Of a stretch of DNA of 64,000 nt, positions 16,581 through 25,120 are shown piece by piece (the first letter of the stretch is position 1; the number at the start of each line of letters is the position of its first letter). Source of the stretch: Vulcanimicrobiota bacterium (GTDB lineage: Bacteria > Vulcanimicrobiota > Vulcanimicrobiia > Eremiobacterales > Eremiobacteraceae); NCBI GenBank assembly GCA_013290125.1, contig JABCYQ010000008.1, forward strand, positions 1-64,000. The letters run 5' to 3'. Below the pieces are notes generated by a model. The model was not told the DNA's origin. It searched no databases and was given only the letters and a program-made list of their open reading frames with translations. The position numbers and the translations under genes were made by a program.

Positions 16581-17627
16581 ATGTCTCGTAGAAATTCTGC
16601 GCTCTCCACTTGGGGATCGGCGATCGGCGCCGCTGCCGTTTGCTTGGCCGTCGCTGCCTGCGGCGGCGGTTCAACCTCTGTCGTGCCTCGTTCCGTCGGC
16701 GAGGGTCAGCCGGCACTGCAGCGCGTCTCCTCAACGAATTTCGCTCGCTCCGCAACCAGCAACACGTGGAGCACCGGTGCGACGGCGCCGACAAAGCGGT
16801 ATGCTGGTGGCGCCGCGGTAGTCGGAACGGATATCTACGTGGTGGGCGGATTCGATCCGCTCGGCGTGCTCGGTAAGAACGAGATCTACGACACCGCGAC
16901 CAACACCTGGAAGACCGGTGCGTCGATGCCGACGAAACGCTACGCGCTTGCGGCGGCGGCCGTCAACGGCATCGTGTACGCGATCGGCGGAGCCGACGTG
17001 GCCAACAATACATTGAACACCGTGGAAGCTTATGATCCGGTGGCCAACACCTGGTCGACAAAGGCGCCGCTTCCGACCGCCGTGGACAGCATCATCGCGA
17101 CCGTCGACAAGGGACTTATCTACATCGTCGGCGGCTTCAACACGGGCATCGGAAGATTCAACGGCGTGCAGGTCTACAACCCAGCGACGAACGTCTGGGC
17201 GAGCGCAGCGCCGCTGAACTTGGGCAAATCGTACGCTTATGTGGGAACTGTCGGCACGTCCATCGTCGCAGCGGGCGGACTTCTGAATTCCGGCAGCACG
17301 ACCGAAGACAACGAAGTCTACAGTCCGCATACGAACTCGTGGGCGACGAAGTTGCATATGGTGTCGCCGCGCCAAGCCGGCTGCGCAGGCGGTATCGGTA
17401 ACTTGCTGTACGCCGCCGGTGGCACGAAGAAAACGACGCCGCTCAATCACCTCGACGGTTACGATGCCAGGCTGAACACATGGACGAGTCTTGCGCCGAT
17501 GCCATTTGCGGTCATCGGACCGGAATCGGCGACAGTGAACGGCCTGCTCTACTGCATCGGGGGATCGAATAACGGCACGGCGGGCCACATCCAATATTAT
17601 GACTACGTGCAGATCTATCAGCCGTAG
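16581..17627 (+). CDS. Kelch-repeat lipoprotein (copy 1)
   Basis: A 348-residue lipoprotein with a Kelch beta-propeller. ATG 16581 follows GAAGGAG. The lipobox is VAAC|GGGS near residue 27, so the mature protein is lipid-anchored. About six Kelch blades follow, each with a double-glycine strand (YVVGG, YAIGG, YIVGG, YAAGG, YCIGG) and a TxxW tail (NTWST, NTWKT, NVWAS, NSWAT, NTWTS). The end YDYVQIYQP is shared with the next gene, a tandem paralog 28 bp downstream. Likely an extracytoplasmic binding scaffold; ligand unknown. Confidence 0.87.
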   Translation: MSRRNSALSTWGSAIGAAAVCLAVAACGGGSTSVVPRSVGEGQPALQRVSSTNFARSATSNTWSTGATAPTKRYAGGAAVVGTDIYVVGGFDPLGVLGKNEIYDTATNTWKTGASMPTKRYALAAAAVNGIVYAIGGADVANNTLNTVEAYDPVANTWSTKAPLPTAVDSIIATVDKGLIYIVGGFNTGIGRFNGVQVYNPATNVWASAAPLNLGKSYAYVGTVGTSIVAAGGLLNSGSTTEDNEVYSPHTNSWATKLHMVSPRQAGCAGGIGNLLYAAGGTKKTTPLNHLDGYDARLNTWTSLAPMPFAVIGPESATVNGLLYCIGGSNNGTAGHIQYYDYVQIYQP

Positions 17628-17655
17628 CATTCTGCTATCATCGGAAGGACGGGCC

Positions 17656-18699
17656 ATGTTCTCAGTGCATCCTCAGCGAAGGCTCTGGTCAACATCGGCG
17701 TGCGCGATCGCCGCAAGCATTTCGCTCGCCGCGTGCGGCGGCGGATCAAACGCGATACTACCTCACGCTGCAGGGCAGGGCGCCGCGGCGTCGCAACGCT
17801 CGTCGTCCGAAACTGTTGTTCGGTCCGCGACCAGCAACACGTGGAGCGCGGGCGCGCCGCTCCCCACGCGACGATACGGAGCGGCGGCGGCCGTTATTGG
17901 AACGAAAATCTACGTCATCGGCGGATTCTCCACACACGGAGACTTGGGAAAGAACGAAATCTACGACACGACGACCAATACGTGGAAGAGCGGTGCGCCG
18001 ATGCCGACGAAGCGAGCTGGATTGGCGCTCTCGGCGGTCAACGGCATCGTGTACGCGATAGGTGGCTCCAATGCGGGCGCGTCGCTCACAACGGTGGAGG
18101 CGTACGACCCGGTTCACGATACGTGGTCCGCAAAGGCTTCGCTTCCTACAGCGGTCGATAGCGCGGACGCTGCTGTCGACAACGGACTCATCTACGTGGT
18201 CGGCGGTTTTAGTAGCGTAACCGGGATGCGGCTGAGCACCGTTGAGACGTACAACGCGACGACGAACGTCTGGGGAACCGTGACGCCGTTGACGGTCGCG
18301 AAATCGGGCTCCTTTTCAGCTACGGTCGGCGCGAATATCGTGTCGGCTGGCGGCTTTTCCAGTGCCGGCCACGCGACGGATGACAACGAACTCTACAAAG
18401 TGACGAGGAACTCGTGGACGACCGAGAGGATCATGCCGTCGACGCGGTCGTCCGGATGCGCTGCCGGAATCGGCGGATCATTGTACGCGGCGGGCGGCGT
18501 GAAGACCAACACTTCGACATCCAATGCCCTTGCCGCGTTCGACGTAACGACAGACACGTGGTCCACTCTCGCGCCGATGCCGTTTGCTGTCGTCGCACCC
18601 GCGTCGGCAACGGTCAACGGCTTGCTTTACTGCTTCGGCGGTGCGAACAAGACGCCGCCGACATCGTACTTCAACTACGTGCAGATCTATCAGCCGTAA
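17656..18699 (+). CDS. Kelch-repeat lipoprotein (copy 2)
   Basis: A 347-residue tandem paralog of the preceding gene. ATG 17656 follows GGAAGGAC. The lipobox is SLAAC|GGGS. Kelch blades contain YVIGGF, YAIGGS, YVVGGF, YAAGGV and YCFGGA with TxxW tails (NTWSA, NTWKS, DTWSA, NVWGT, NSWTT, DTWST). It ends FNYVQIYQP like copy 1. Divergence of the two is moderate, so duplication is not recent. Spacing of 28 bp suggests co-transcription. Confidence 0.87.
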   Translation: MFSVHPQRRLWSTSACAIAASISLAACGGGSNAILPHAAGQGAAASQRSSSETVVRSATSNTWSAGAPLPTRRYGAAAAVIGTKIYVIGGFSTHGDLGKNEIYDTTTNTWKSGAPMPTKRAGLALSAVNGIVYAIGGSNAGASLTTVEAYDPVHDTWSAKASLPTAVDSADAAVDNGLIYVVGGFSSVTGMRLSTVETYNATTNVWGTVTPLTVAKSGSFSATVGANIVSAGGFSSAGHATDDNELYKVTRNSWTTERIMPSTRSSGCAAGIGGSLYAAGGVKTNTSTSNALAAFDVTTDTWSTLAPMPFAVVAPASATVNGLLYCFGGANKTPPTSYFNYVQIYQP

Positions 18700-18754
18700 T
18701 CCGGCTGTCAAATGTTGGTGCGCCGGAGAGGCAGTCTAAAGGCCGAGGAATGAT

Positions 18755-19900
18755 ATGTCCATAGTGGTGCACGGTTATCCAACCCGTCGTTCGAGCGCGA
18801 AGAAGATCTATATCGCCCTCGCGGTTGCCTGTCTCGCGCTACTGGTTCCCGCATTCTCCCGCGAACAACCGGAGGGGAGCATTGCGTGCGGATGGCAAGC
18901 AACAACTATCCCAAATGGAATTCCGCATCTGAATGCCATTGCTGGGACGTCGTCATCGAATGTGTGGGCGGTGGGGCCGGGGACGCCAACTCTCCACTTT
19001 GATGGTTTCTCGTGGTCGAGCGTATTTACTAAGAACTCAAGCGAAACGCAGGTGCTGAACGGCGTCTCCGCGCTGAACACGATAGATGCCTGGGCCGTTG
19101 GCTCGAGCTCTCCCCCAATGCACGATCTGAAGCCCCTGGTATTCCACTGGGATGGATCGACATGGGTCGAGGTGGCAGACCATATTTCCGGAGGCGCTCA
19201 GGGCAAGAGCCTTGATGGGGTCGCGGACATAAGCACTTCGGATGTCTGGGCTGTGGGTTCCATCTGCGCAGTCGGAGTGTGTCAACCTCTGGCAGAAATG
19301 TTCGACGGGACGCAGTTTGTGATTCACAACGGTCCGGAGCAGGGGAAGTATGCGAGCTACTACAGCGTTTCGGGAGATGCACCAACCGATGTCTGGGCAG
19401 TTGGATCTGTCTCGTCGTCGTCACCCCAAGGCTTTGTAAATAGACCGATTGCCGATCGTTGGGATGGTACCCATTGGATCGCAAGTCGATTGCCAGCCGA
19501 CCTCGGAATACTTCTTTCGGTCAAAGTTAACAGCTCGACGGACGTTTGGGCGGCTGGCCAGGACGACATCAACGGCCGTTCACGTGCGCTTATCGAACAT
19601 TGGAATGGAAGTTCTTGGTCGATTGTCCGCAATCCAGTACAAAGCAGTTATTCATTCTTGACAAGTATCTCGGGCACGGGACCAAACGACATGTGGGTCT
19701 CCGGGATCCGCACACCGACGCCGAGCCTGTACCACCCCATCACCGAACATTGGAATGGCTCGCGTTGGAATGAGGTCGACCCGAACCAGCCGACGATTGC
19801 GTCAAGCATTGCGATATTAGATCTAGGCCATCAAATCGTTTTTCTCGTGGGAACCGTTTACGGCGGAGGCGCATTTGTCGATCAGTATACTTGTAACTAG
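18755..19900 (+). CDS. Exported beta-propeller protein with DVWAVG repeats
   Basis: A 381-residue secreted protein. ATG 18755 follows GAGGAATGAT. The signal peptide covers KKIYIALAVACLALLVPAFS. At least five repeats pair S/TDVWAVG or DAWAVG strands with H/RWDGT/SxW or HWNGSSW strands, typical of a WD/Asp-box-like propeller. It lies directly after the two Kelch lipoproteins and so extends a run of propeller genes. Base composition and codon choice look less GC-rich than the neighbours, which hints at separate acquisition. No catalytic motif. Confidence 0.72.
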   Translation: MSIVVHGYPTRRSSAKKIYIALAVACLALLVPAFSREQPEGSIACGWQATTIPNGIPHLNAIAGTSSSNVWAVGPGTPTLHFDGFSWSSVFTKNSSETQVLNGVSALNTIDAWAVGSSSPPMHDLKPLVFHWDGSTWVEVADHISGGAQGKSLDGVADISTSDVWAVGSICAVGVCQPLAEMFDGTQFVIHNGPEQGKYASYYSVSGDAPTDVWAVGSVSSSSPQGFVNRPIADRWDGTHWIASRLPADLGILLSVKVNSSTDVWAAGQDDINGRSRALIEHWNGSSWSIVRNPVQSSYSFLTSISGTGPNDMWVSGIRTPTPSLYHPITEHWNGSRWNEVDPNQPTIASSIAILDLGHQIVFLVGTVYGGGAFVDQYTCN

Positions 19901-19920
19901 CCAACGGCCGTTTCCGCGCG

Positions 19921-19990
19921 CTCATCTCTTACCCCAGAGTCGGTTTGACGAGATAGAAGATAAGCGCTTTGAAATGGGCATATAGGCCTT
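19921..19990. repeat. MITE-like repeat, copy A
   Basis: Contains CCCCAGAGTCGGTTTGACG followed by AGATAGAAGATAAG, shared with copies B and C. The ends are degenerate and no inverted repeat survives intact. Confidence 0.55.
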
Positions 19991-20304
19991 CCAAGCGGTA
20001 TTTGTCCGAGGTATCAAGGACGGTGTGGCGAGGCCTTAAGCCGGGAGCCGATCTGTGAAACCTGTCGATTTGATACCAAGCCTGCTCGATCGGTGTTGAA
20101 CGAAACTCCATCAGATTCTGATCTTGCGGGGCTCATCGTAGTCGGAATCCTAGAAGGCATCTACTTGCAGATGTCGTCGAGGATTGGCGAAAGCAATCTG
20201 TGCGAGCTCAAGCGAACTTCGGCCGACAAGGAAATCTCTCGCCGAGGTAATCGAGGCGGAAATCCGTCCAGACGATGGCTAGATCGCCCCGCTTGGAATG
20301 CTAT

Positions 20305-20380
20305 AGGCCGGTTTCAAAGCTCCTATCTACTGTCCCCAGAGTCGGTTGACGGGATAGGAGATAAGAGCGCAAACCGGCCT
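20305..20380. repeat. MITE-like repeat, copy B, with inverted ends
   Basis: A 76-bp unit bounded by AGGCCGGTTT and AAACCGGCCT (10-bp inverted repeats), with a nested pair CTCCTATC/GATAGGAG. The core CCCCAGAGTCGGTTGACG is shared with copy A at 19921 and copy C at 22721. Confidence 0.7.
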
Positions 20381-20427
20381 AAACCGAACTGAGCGCCGCA
20401 GCTTATTTCTCGTCGGGTGGTGTTCCG

Positions 20428-20476
20428 CCCCGTGACTTCAGGGCGCGCCTTTACGGCGCGCCCTGAAGTCACGGGG
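20428..20476. repeat. Perfect 22-bp palindrome with 5-nt loop
   Basis: Left arm 20428-20449 and right arm 20455-20476 are perfectly complementary (starting CCCCGTGACTTCAGGG), with loop TTTAC. It lies 14 bp beyond the stop of the glycine-rich surface protein. No poly-T follows on either strand, so a simple intrinsic terminator is not the whole explanation. Confidence 0.9.
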
Positions 20477-20490
20477 CTGTTGACCAGCTG

Positions 20491-22218
20491 CTACGGGAGC
20501 TGGTGCGGCTGCGTTCCACCCGGGTGCAACACGCCGTTCGCATCCGGCCGGGGCAGACGGCTGGTCATGAGTTGACGCGCCAGCATCTGCGCTTTGAAGC
20601 GCGCGAGCAGCTCCTGCGCTTTCGCCAGTCCAACCTGATGAACGAGACGCGTGTACGGGCTCAGCGAACTGAAGTTCGCGCGACGGCCCGTCATCGGCCG
20701 GTCTGGGCCGATCAGTTGCGCGACCGACGGCACGACCGCGAGACGCGCACCCTCAACGCCGAACGGTTTCGCAACGATGCGATAAGAGAACGCGAGCGTA
20801 TGATGGCCGCCGGCGTTCTCCCGAACCTGGAAGCCGTTGCCAGTCTTGGCCGTCACGTAGAGGCCATTGCTATCGCCTTCGGGTGTGATGAAGACCAAGT
20901 AACTGCTGCGATGGTCGATCGCGTTGGAGAGCGACGCATCGATCGATACGTACCCTGCGCCGTTCGTCAGTTGCGCCTCGCCGAAGTCTTCGAGATCAGG
21001 CACAGTCGAGCGAGCGCCGTACGACTGCATGGTTTGACCATTCCCCGTGCGTCCGTTGATCAAGGTTCCACCCGCCGTCGTGATGTGGCCGGTGATGATG
21101 ATGTTTGCTGTGTTATCCAACTCGAACCTGTTCGTGTTGACGGTGCCGTGTCCGCGCATGAGATCAAGGGTAGGATTGTTGCCCACGAGGATCCGCATGA
21201 TGCGGCCGTCGCCGGATCCCGTGCCGTCGCAGCACGACCCGAACGCGAACATGCCATCGGTTGTCAAGTCTTCCGCTTCGACGAATTCTGCGTCCGCTTG
21301 TGTCGAACCGAGCCCGGTGTCGGAATTTCCCATGGCGTACAGGCCGATCGGGAATCCCCCTGCGAGGCAGCAAACACCACGCGATCCAGCGATGGCGATG
21401 ACGCCTGTGCCCTGTCCGCCGTCGCCGAGCACGCCGGCATTTTCATCGGAAGTGCTCTCGCCATTTCCCGGCTGCTCGATGCCGGCGATCCCGAGCCCCG
21501 GCGAGACGCCCGGTACGCCGGCTGCAACGGTGAAGCTCAGGATGCCGTTCTGTCCGTAGACGAGTCCGCCGGTGCTCGGTGCGAACGCGGCGTTGTTTCC
21601 GTTTGCCACATATGCTAGTCCGATGCCGGCCGCCACATCGTTGGCACTTGTATGAATCGTCGTCTCGCCTTCGAGGGCGGGGCCCGTCAATGCGTCGTTC
21701 CCCGACGTGCCGAACACGCCCGCGCCACCATTGACCGCGAGCTGTCCGATTGACAGACCGTCATTCGACACGCCTTCGACTCCGATGCCGGACGCGATCT
21801 CCGATTGGCCTTCTACGCCGACTCCACTCGTGGATGTTCCAAGGAGTCCGACGCTCGGATGGGTCCCATCGGTGTTCTTCAGAGCTTGACCGTACAACCC
21901 GGTCGAGCTCGCGCCCCACACGAGTCCTTCCATTCCTACGCCGTTGCTCGTCGTGCTGTCTTGAAAGCCGAGCATCCCGATCGAACCATTGGTGTTGCCG
22001 ACGATGCCTTCCATGGCCACGCCGCTGCCGTTTTGTATTCCCGAAACGACGGCACCCGTCGTGTTATCTGTGTAGCTCACGCTCGTGAACGGATTGACGA
22101 AGCGCCGATGCGAGGCACCGAGCGCAAGCGTGGTTGCGGTCAAACCGAGTAATAACGTCGCCGATGCGATAATCGCGAATTTCTTCCGCGGTGCACGCGT
22201 CCAGATTGAGCGGATCAT
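20491..22218 (-). CDS. Exported glycine-rich repeat surface protein
   Basis: A 575-residue exported protein. ATG 22218 is chosen because GGAGAGGAGA lies 9-14 nt upstream; a longer reading begins in the intergenic region. Residues 12-35 form a signal or anchor segment (KKFAIIASATLLLGLTA). The body is a run of short Gly-rich turns (GVGMEGLV, GVGVEG, GIGVEG, GVLGDG, GVIAIAG), as in tail-fibre-like and adhesin proteins. The C-terminal domain YLVFITPEGDSNGLYV...NGFQVRENAGG...FSYRIVAKP matches a C-terminal module seen in such proteins. Two Cys pairs occur in the body (GVCCLAG, GSCCDG). An extracellular fibre or adhesin is likely; not proven. Confidence 0.65.
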   Translation of the reverse strand: MIRSIWTRAPRKKFAIIASATLLLGLTATTLALGASHRRFVNPFTSVSYTDNTTGAVVSGIQNGSGVAMEGIVGNTNGSIGMLGFQDSTTSNGVGMEGLVWGASSTGLYGQALKNTDGTHPSVGLLGTSTSGVGVEGQSEIASGIGVEGVSNDGLSIGQLAVNGGAGVFGTSGNDALTGPALEGETTIHTSANDVAAGIGLAYVANGNNAAFAPSTGGLVYGQNGILSFTVAAGVPGVSPGLGIAGIEQPGNGESTSDENAGVLGDGGQGTGVIAIAGSRGVCCLAGGFPIGLYAMGNSDTGLGSTQADAEFVEAEDLTTDGMFAFGSCCDGTGSGDGRIMRILVGNNPTLDLMRGHGTVNTNRFELDNTANIIITGHITTAGGTLINGRTGNGQTMQSYGARSTVPDLEDFGEAQLTNGAGYVSIDASLSNAIDHRSSYLVFITPEGDSNGLYVTAKTGNGFQVRENAGGHHTLAFSYRIVAKPFGVEGARLAVVPSVAQLIGPDRPMTGRRANFSSLSPYTRLVHQVGLAKAQELLARFKAQMLARQLMTSRLPRPDANGVLHPGGTQPHQLP

Positions 22219-22761
22219 GTGTAAGATCTCCTCTCCCGATGGAGGCAGCGCAAAATGACAAGAAACGCCAACTGCAAAGCGTCGGACGTATTCGGCCGAG
22301 TTTATGAACGGATGCACCAACTCCTTTGGATGAGGGAAATGTGGCGTCAACGTTTGATGACGCCCGGACCTCAATTCGAACCTGCGTTGCTGACAACGAG
22401 CTGGTTCAGGACGCTAAGGGCTGGCGCTATCGTTTGATTGCGCCAGCTCGTCGAGGTCAAGCTGTCATCATCATTTTTGCAACAACTGCGTCTTCGACTG
22501 GTAACGCAGTTGGAATGGATATCGAACTGCTTGGCAAACTCGGCGCCCTGCGACGCCCTTGAGTGCCTCGCGCGCTGGACTCCAACGTTACGACGTTGTT
22601 CCAGCGATCAATGGGCAAGCGACAATCGGACTCTCACAAGTTAAAATCAATAGCCTTTATGGCACATCAGTTTGAATCTGAAGACATTGGCCGGTACTTA
22701 GCGCTTCCGCTGAAGGACGAGGGCCGGATTCAAGGCCATTATCTCCTATCCCAGAGTAGGT
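22219..22761. other. Intergenic region upstream of rpmA
   Basis: About 540 bp with no recognisable gene; the open frames present have no family-like features. rplU, the usual partner of rpmA, is absent. The right end holds repeat copy C. Confidence 0.5.
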
Positions 22762-22767
22762 TTGACC
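22721..22767. repeat. MITE-like repeat, copy C
   Basis: GGGCCGGATTCAAGGCC then CTCCTATCCCAGAGTAGG and TTTGACC, aligning with the left half and core of copy B. The right half is lost and replaced by the rpmA promoter spacer. Confidence 0.5.
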
Positions 22768-22790
22768 CGTCGCGCCGCGTTTGGTATACT
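22762..22790 (+). promoter_or_regulatory. Sigma70-type promoter of rpmA
   Basis: TTGACC (22762-22767), a 17-nt spacer and TATACT (22785-22790): a near-consensus housekeeping promoter, about 70 bp upstream of the rpmA start. The -35 box lies in repeat copy C. Confidence 0.8.
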
Positions 22791-22858
22791 ACCGGGGCGT
22801 TTGCAACGGAGCGGCGCCGTGCCGCTGTCCCGAACACTGAACTGGAGAACCCATCGAA

Positions 22859-23143
22859 GTGCCTATCTACATTAACCTTCAGCGTTTTGCCCACAAGAAG
22901 GGTTTGGGATCCTCGCGCAACGGTCGCGACTCCAATTCCCAGCGCCTCGGCGTCAAGAAGTTCGGCGGCGAAAAAGTCGGCGCCGGCAACATCATCTTGC
23001 GCCAGCGCGGCACGCGCTACTATCCCGGCGAAAATGTCGGCATGGGAAAAGACAACACGCTGTTCGCCTTGACGGCCGGTGTCGTCAAGTTCGTGCGCCG
23101 CGGCCGCGACCAGCAGGTCGTGGCGGTCGCATCCGAGGCTTGA
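22859..23143 (+). CDS. rpmA: 50S ribosomal protein L27 with N-terminal leader
   Basis: A 94-residue L27, which sits near the peptidyl-transferase centre. The core [21 protein letters not shown] and [19 protein letters not shown] is unmistakable. The protein starts [10 protein letters not shown] before AHKKG, a leader of the type (LNLQFF|A) that Prp protease removes from L27 in Staphylococcus and other Firmicutes. GTG 22859 is the start; GGAGA lies about 10 nt upstream, and the leader cannot be avoided without losing the ribosome-binding site. rplU and prp are not adjacent. A terminator follows at 23177. Confidence 0.96.
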   Translation: MPIYINLQRFAHKKGLGSSRNGRDSNSQRLGVKKFGGEKVGAGNIILRQRGTRYYPGENVGMGKDNTLFALTAGVVKFVRRGRDQQVVAVASEA

Positions 23144-23176
23144 CCCGCGCCGCGCAGCTCGTGCCATTGACCGCTC

Positions 23177-23207
23177 GGCCCGCACGACGTTGCGGGCCTC
23201 TGTGTTT
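23177..23207 (+). terminator. Terminator after rpmA
   Basis: GGCCCGCA / TGCGGGCC with loop CGACGT, followed by TCTGTGTTTCT. It lies 34 bp after the rpmA stop and before obg. Confidence 0.65.
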
Positions 23208-23240
23208 CTCAGGCCCTGGCCGACCCCGTAGCGATAACCG

Positions 23241-24503
23241 ATGTTCGTAGACGAAGCGCATATCTCGGTACATGCCGGGGGCGGCGGCAACGGACTCGTC
23301 TCATTTCGGCGCGAGAAGTTCGTGCCGCGCGGCGGACCCAACGGCGGCGATGGCGGCCGTGGCGGATCGGTATACGTCCAAGCCGACGCGCAACGAACGA
23401 CGCTGATCGATTTCCGTCACAAGCGCTCGTTCAAGGCGCAGCACGGAGAGCACGGCGGCGGAGACAATTGCCACGGCAAAGACGGCGCTGACGTCGTCAT
23501 CAACGTGCCGCTCGGCACGCTCGTCCATCGCGATGGGCTGCTCATCGCAGATCTGAGCGATCCGGGTTCGCGAGAACTCGTCGCACGCGGCGGCCGCGGC
23601 GGTCTCGGCAATCAGCATTTCGCGACGCCGACCCGGCAGACGCCGCGTTTCGCTCAGAAGGGTGAACCGGGCGAAGAACACGAGCTCGACTTGCAGCTCA
23701 AACTTTTGGCCGACGCGGGTATCGTCGGCGCGCCGAATGCCGGAAAATCCACCCTGCTCGCATCCGTCTCGGCCGCGCGCCCGAAGATCGCCGACTATCC
23801 TTTCACCACGCTCGAACCGCAGCTCGGCGTCGTGCAGATCGACGTCGACGCAAATTTCGTCCTTGTCGACGTGCCCGGGTTGATCGAAGGCGCAAGCCAC
23901 GGCGCCGGCTTGGGTGATAAATTTCTGCGGCACGTCGAGCGTACGCGCGTACTGATCCATCTGGTAGACGGCGGACTGGCGCCGGAGGAAGCGCTCGCGC
24001 AGATGGAGATGATCGAACGCGAACTCGCGGCGTGGAACCCACTGCTCGCGGCCAAGCCGCGCATCGTCGCCGTCTCAAAACAAGATCTTCCCGATGCGGC
24101 GGCGACGCTCCAAGCGGTGCGGCGCACCACATCGGCGCACGTCTTCGGGATATCGGCCGCCACCGGTCTCGGCGTGCGAGATCTCATGGGTGCGGCTTAT
24201 GCGGCGATCGTCGCCGCGCGCAGCGCCGCCGGACCAACCGACGTCGCAAACGCGACAACGCTCCATCCAAAACCGAAAACGCCGAGTGCGCGCGTCGAGG
24301 TGCGCAAAGAGAACGGCGGCTATCGGATCGTCGGCGCGAAGATCGAGCGTCTCGCCGCGATGACCGAATTTGATTCCGAGGACGGGCGCGCGTACTTCGA
24401 GCGCGTACTGCAGCGCTGCGGCGCGCAGCGCAAACTAGAAAAACTCGGTGCTCGGCCGGGCGACGCCGTTCGCGTCGGCTCGATCGAGTACACGCTATCG
24501 TAG
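23241..24503 (+). CDS. obg: GTPase Obg/CgtA
   Basis: A 420-residue essential GTPase acting in 50S ribosome maturation and stress control. The glycine-rich Obg fold (VHAGGGGNGLVSFRREK, GGPNGGDGGRGGSVYV) fills residues 1-160. The G domain has G1 GAPNAGKST, switch DYPFTTLEP, G3 DVPGLIEGA and G4 SKQD. A C-terminal OCT domain follows (NGGYRIVGAKIERLAAMTEF...GDAVRVGSIEYTL), as in Firmicutes and other Terrabacteria. It starts at ATG 23241; nadD follows after 5 nt. Confidence 0.96.
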   Translation: MFVDEAHISVHAGGGGNGLVSFRREKFVPRGGPNGGDGGRGGSVYVQADAQRTTLIDFRHKRSFKAQHGEHGGGDNCHGKDGADVVINVPLGTLVHRDGLLIADLSDPGSRELVARGGRGGLGNQHFATPTRQTPRFAQKGEPGEEHELDLQLKLLADAGIVGAPNAGKSTLLASVSAARPKIADYPFTTLEPQLGVVQIDVDANFVLVDVPGLIEGASHGAGLGDKFLRHVERTRVLIHLVDGGLAPEEALAQMEMIERELAAWNPLLAAKPRIVAVSKQDLPDAAATLQAVRRTTSAHVFGISAATGLGVRDLMGAAYAAIVAARSAAGPTDVANATTLHPKPKTPSARVEVRKENGGYRIVGAKIERLAAMTEFDSEDGRAYFERVLQRCGAQRKLEKLGARPGDAVRVGSIEYTLS

Positions 24504-24508
24504 GCGCG

Positions 24509-25120
24509 GTGACCGGCCGCTTGCGCACCGGCGTCTTCGGCGGCACGTTCGATCCTGTGCACATCGGTCACACCGCGATCGCTCGGGGTTCGCTTTTCGC
24601 AGCGCAGCTCGATCGCGTGCTCGTGGTGCCGGTCGGCACTCCGGCGCACCGCGCCACGCATGCGTCCGCGCAAGATCGCGCGACGATGTTGCGGCTCGCG
24701 CTTGCAGGCGAGGATTCGCGCATTCAGTTCGACGCGACCGCACTCGATCAAACCGGCCCAGTCTATACGGCGGATACGTTGGCGCTCGTCCGCGCGGCGC
24801 ATCCAAACGATGTATTGTTCTTCATCGCCGGCGCCGATTCGCTCGCGCGCAGCGTGTGGCGACGGCTTGACGAAGTCGCGCTTGCGGTCGAGCGCTTCTA
24901 CGTCGTGCCGCGGCGCGGCTGCGATTGGCCGGACGTTCAGGCGGTCATCGCGCACCTCGCGCCGGATCTGCAAGCCCGCTTTGAACGGCTCGACGTGATC
25001 GCACCGGATGTCGAGGCGAGTGAGATCAGAGCACGCGTCAAGGCCGGCGAATCTATAAATGGCTTCGTCGCGGAGCCGGTGGCGAGTTATATCGTGGAGC
25101 GTGGGTTATATCGGAATTGA
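24509..25120 (+). CDS. nadD: Nicotinate-nucleotide adenylyltransferase
   Basis: A 203-residue nucleotidyltransferase making deamido-NAD from nicotinate mononucleotide and ATP. The HxGH motif is GGTFDPVHIGHTAIA; FFIAGADSL and the C-terminal SEIRARVKAG (the ISSTxIR position) are also seen. Start GTG 24509 lies 5 nt after the obg stop, so the two are co-transcribed, as in many bacteria (obg-nadD-rsfS). rsfS is not the next gene here. Confidence 0.93.
   Translation: MTGRLRTGVFGGTFDPVHIGHTAIARGSLFAAQLDRVLVVPVGTPAHRATHASAQDRATMLRLALAGEDSRIQFDATALDQTGPVYTADTLALVRAAHPNDVLFFIAGADSLARSVWRRLDEVALAVERFYVVPRRGCDWPDVQAVIAHLAPDLQARFERLDVIAPDVEASEIRARVKAGESINGFVAEPVASYIVERGLYRN

Larger units (their letters stand above)
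19901..20490. other. 590-bp non-coding region with repeats
   Basis: No convincing gene is seen. It holds two copies of a MITE-like repeat (19921-19990 and 20305-20380) and a 22-bp perfect palindrome (20428-20476), and lies between the convergent 18755 and 20491 genes. Confidence 0.6.

Noticed and set aside
20093-20392. A 99-codon frame in the repeat region.
   Set aside because: It runs through repeat copy B and has no ribosome-binding site or recognisable motif.
22360-22400. ATTCGAACC resembling a tRNA T-loop.
   Set aside because: No matching acceptor stem or anticodon arm nearby; not a tRNA.
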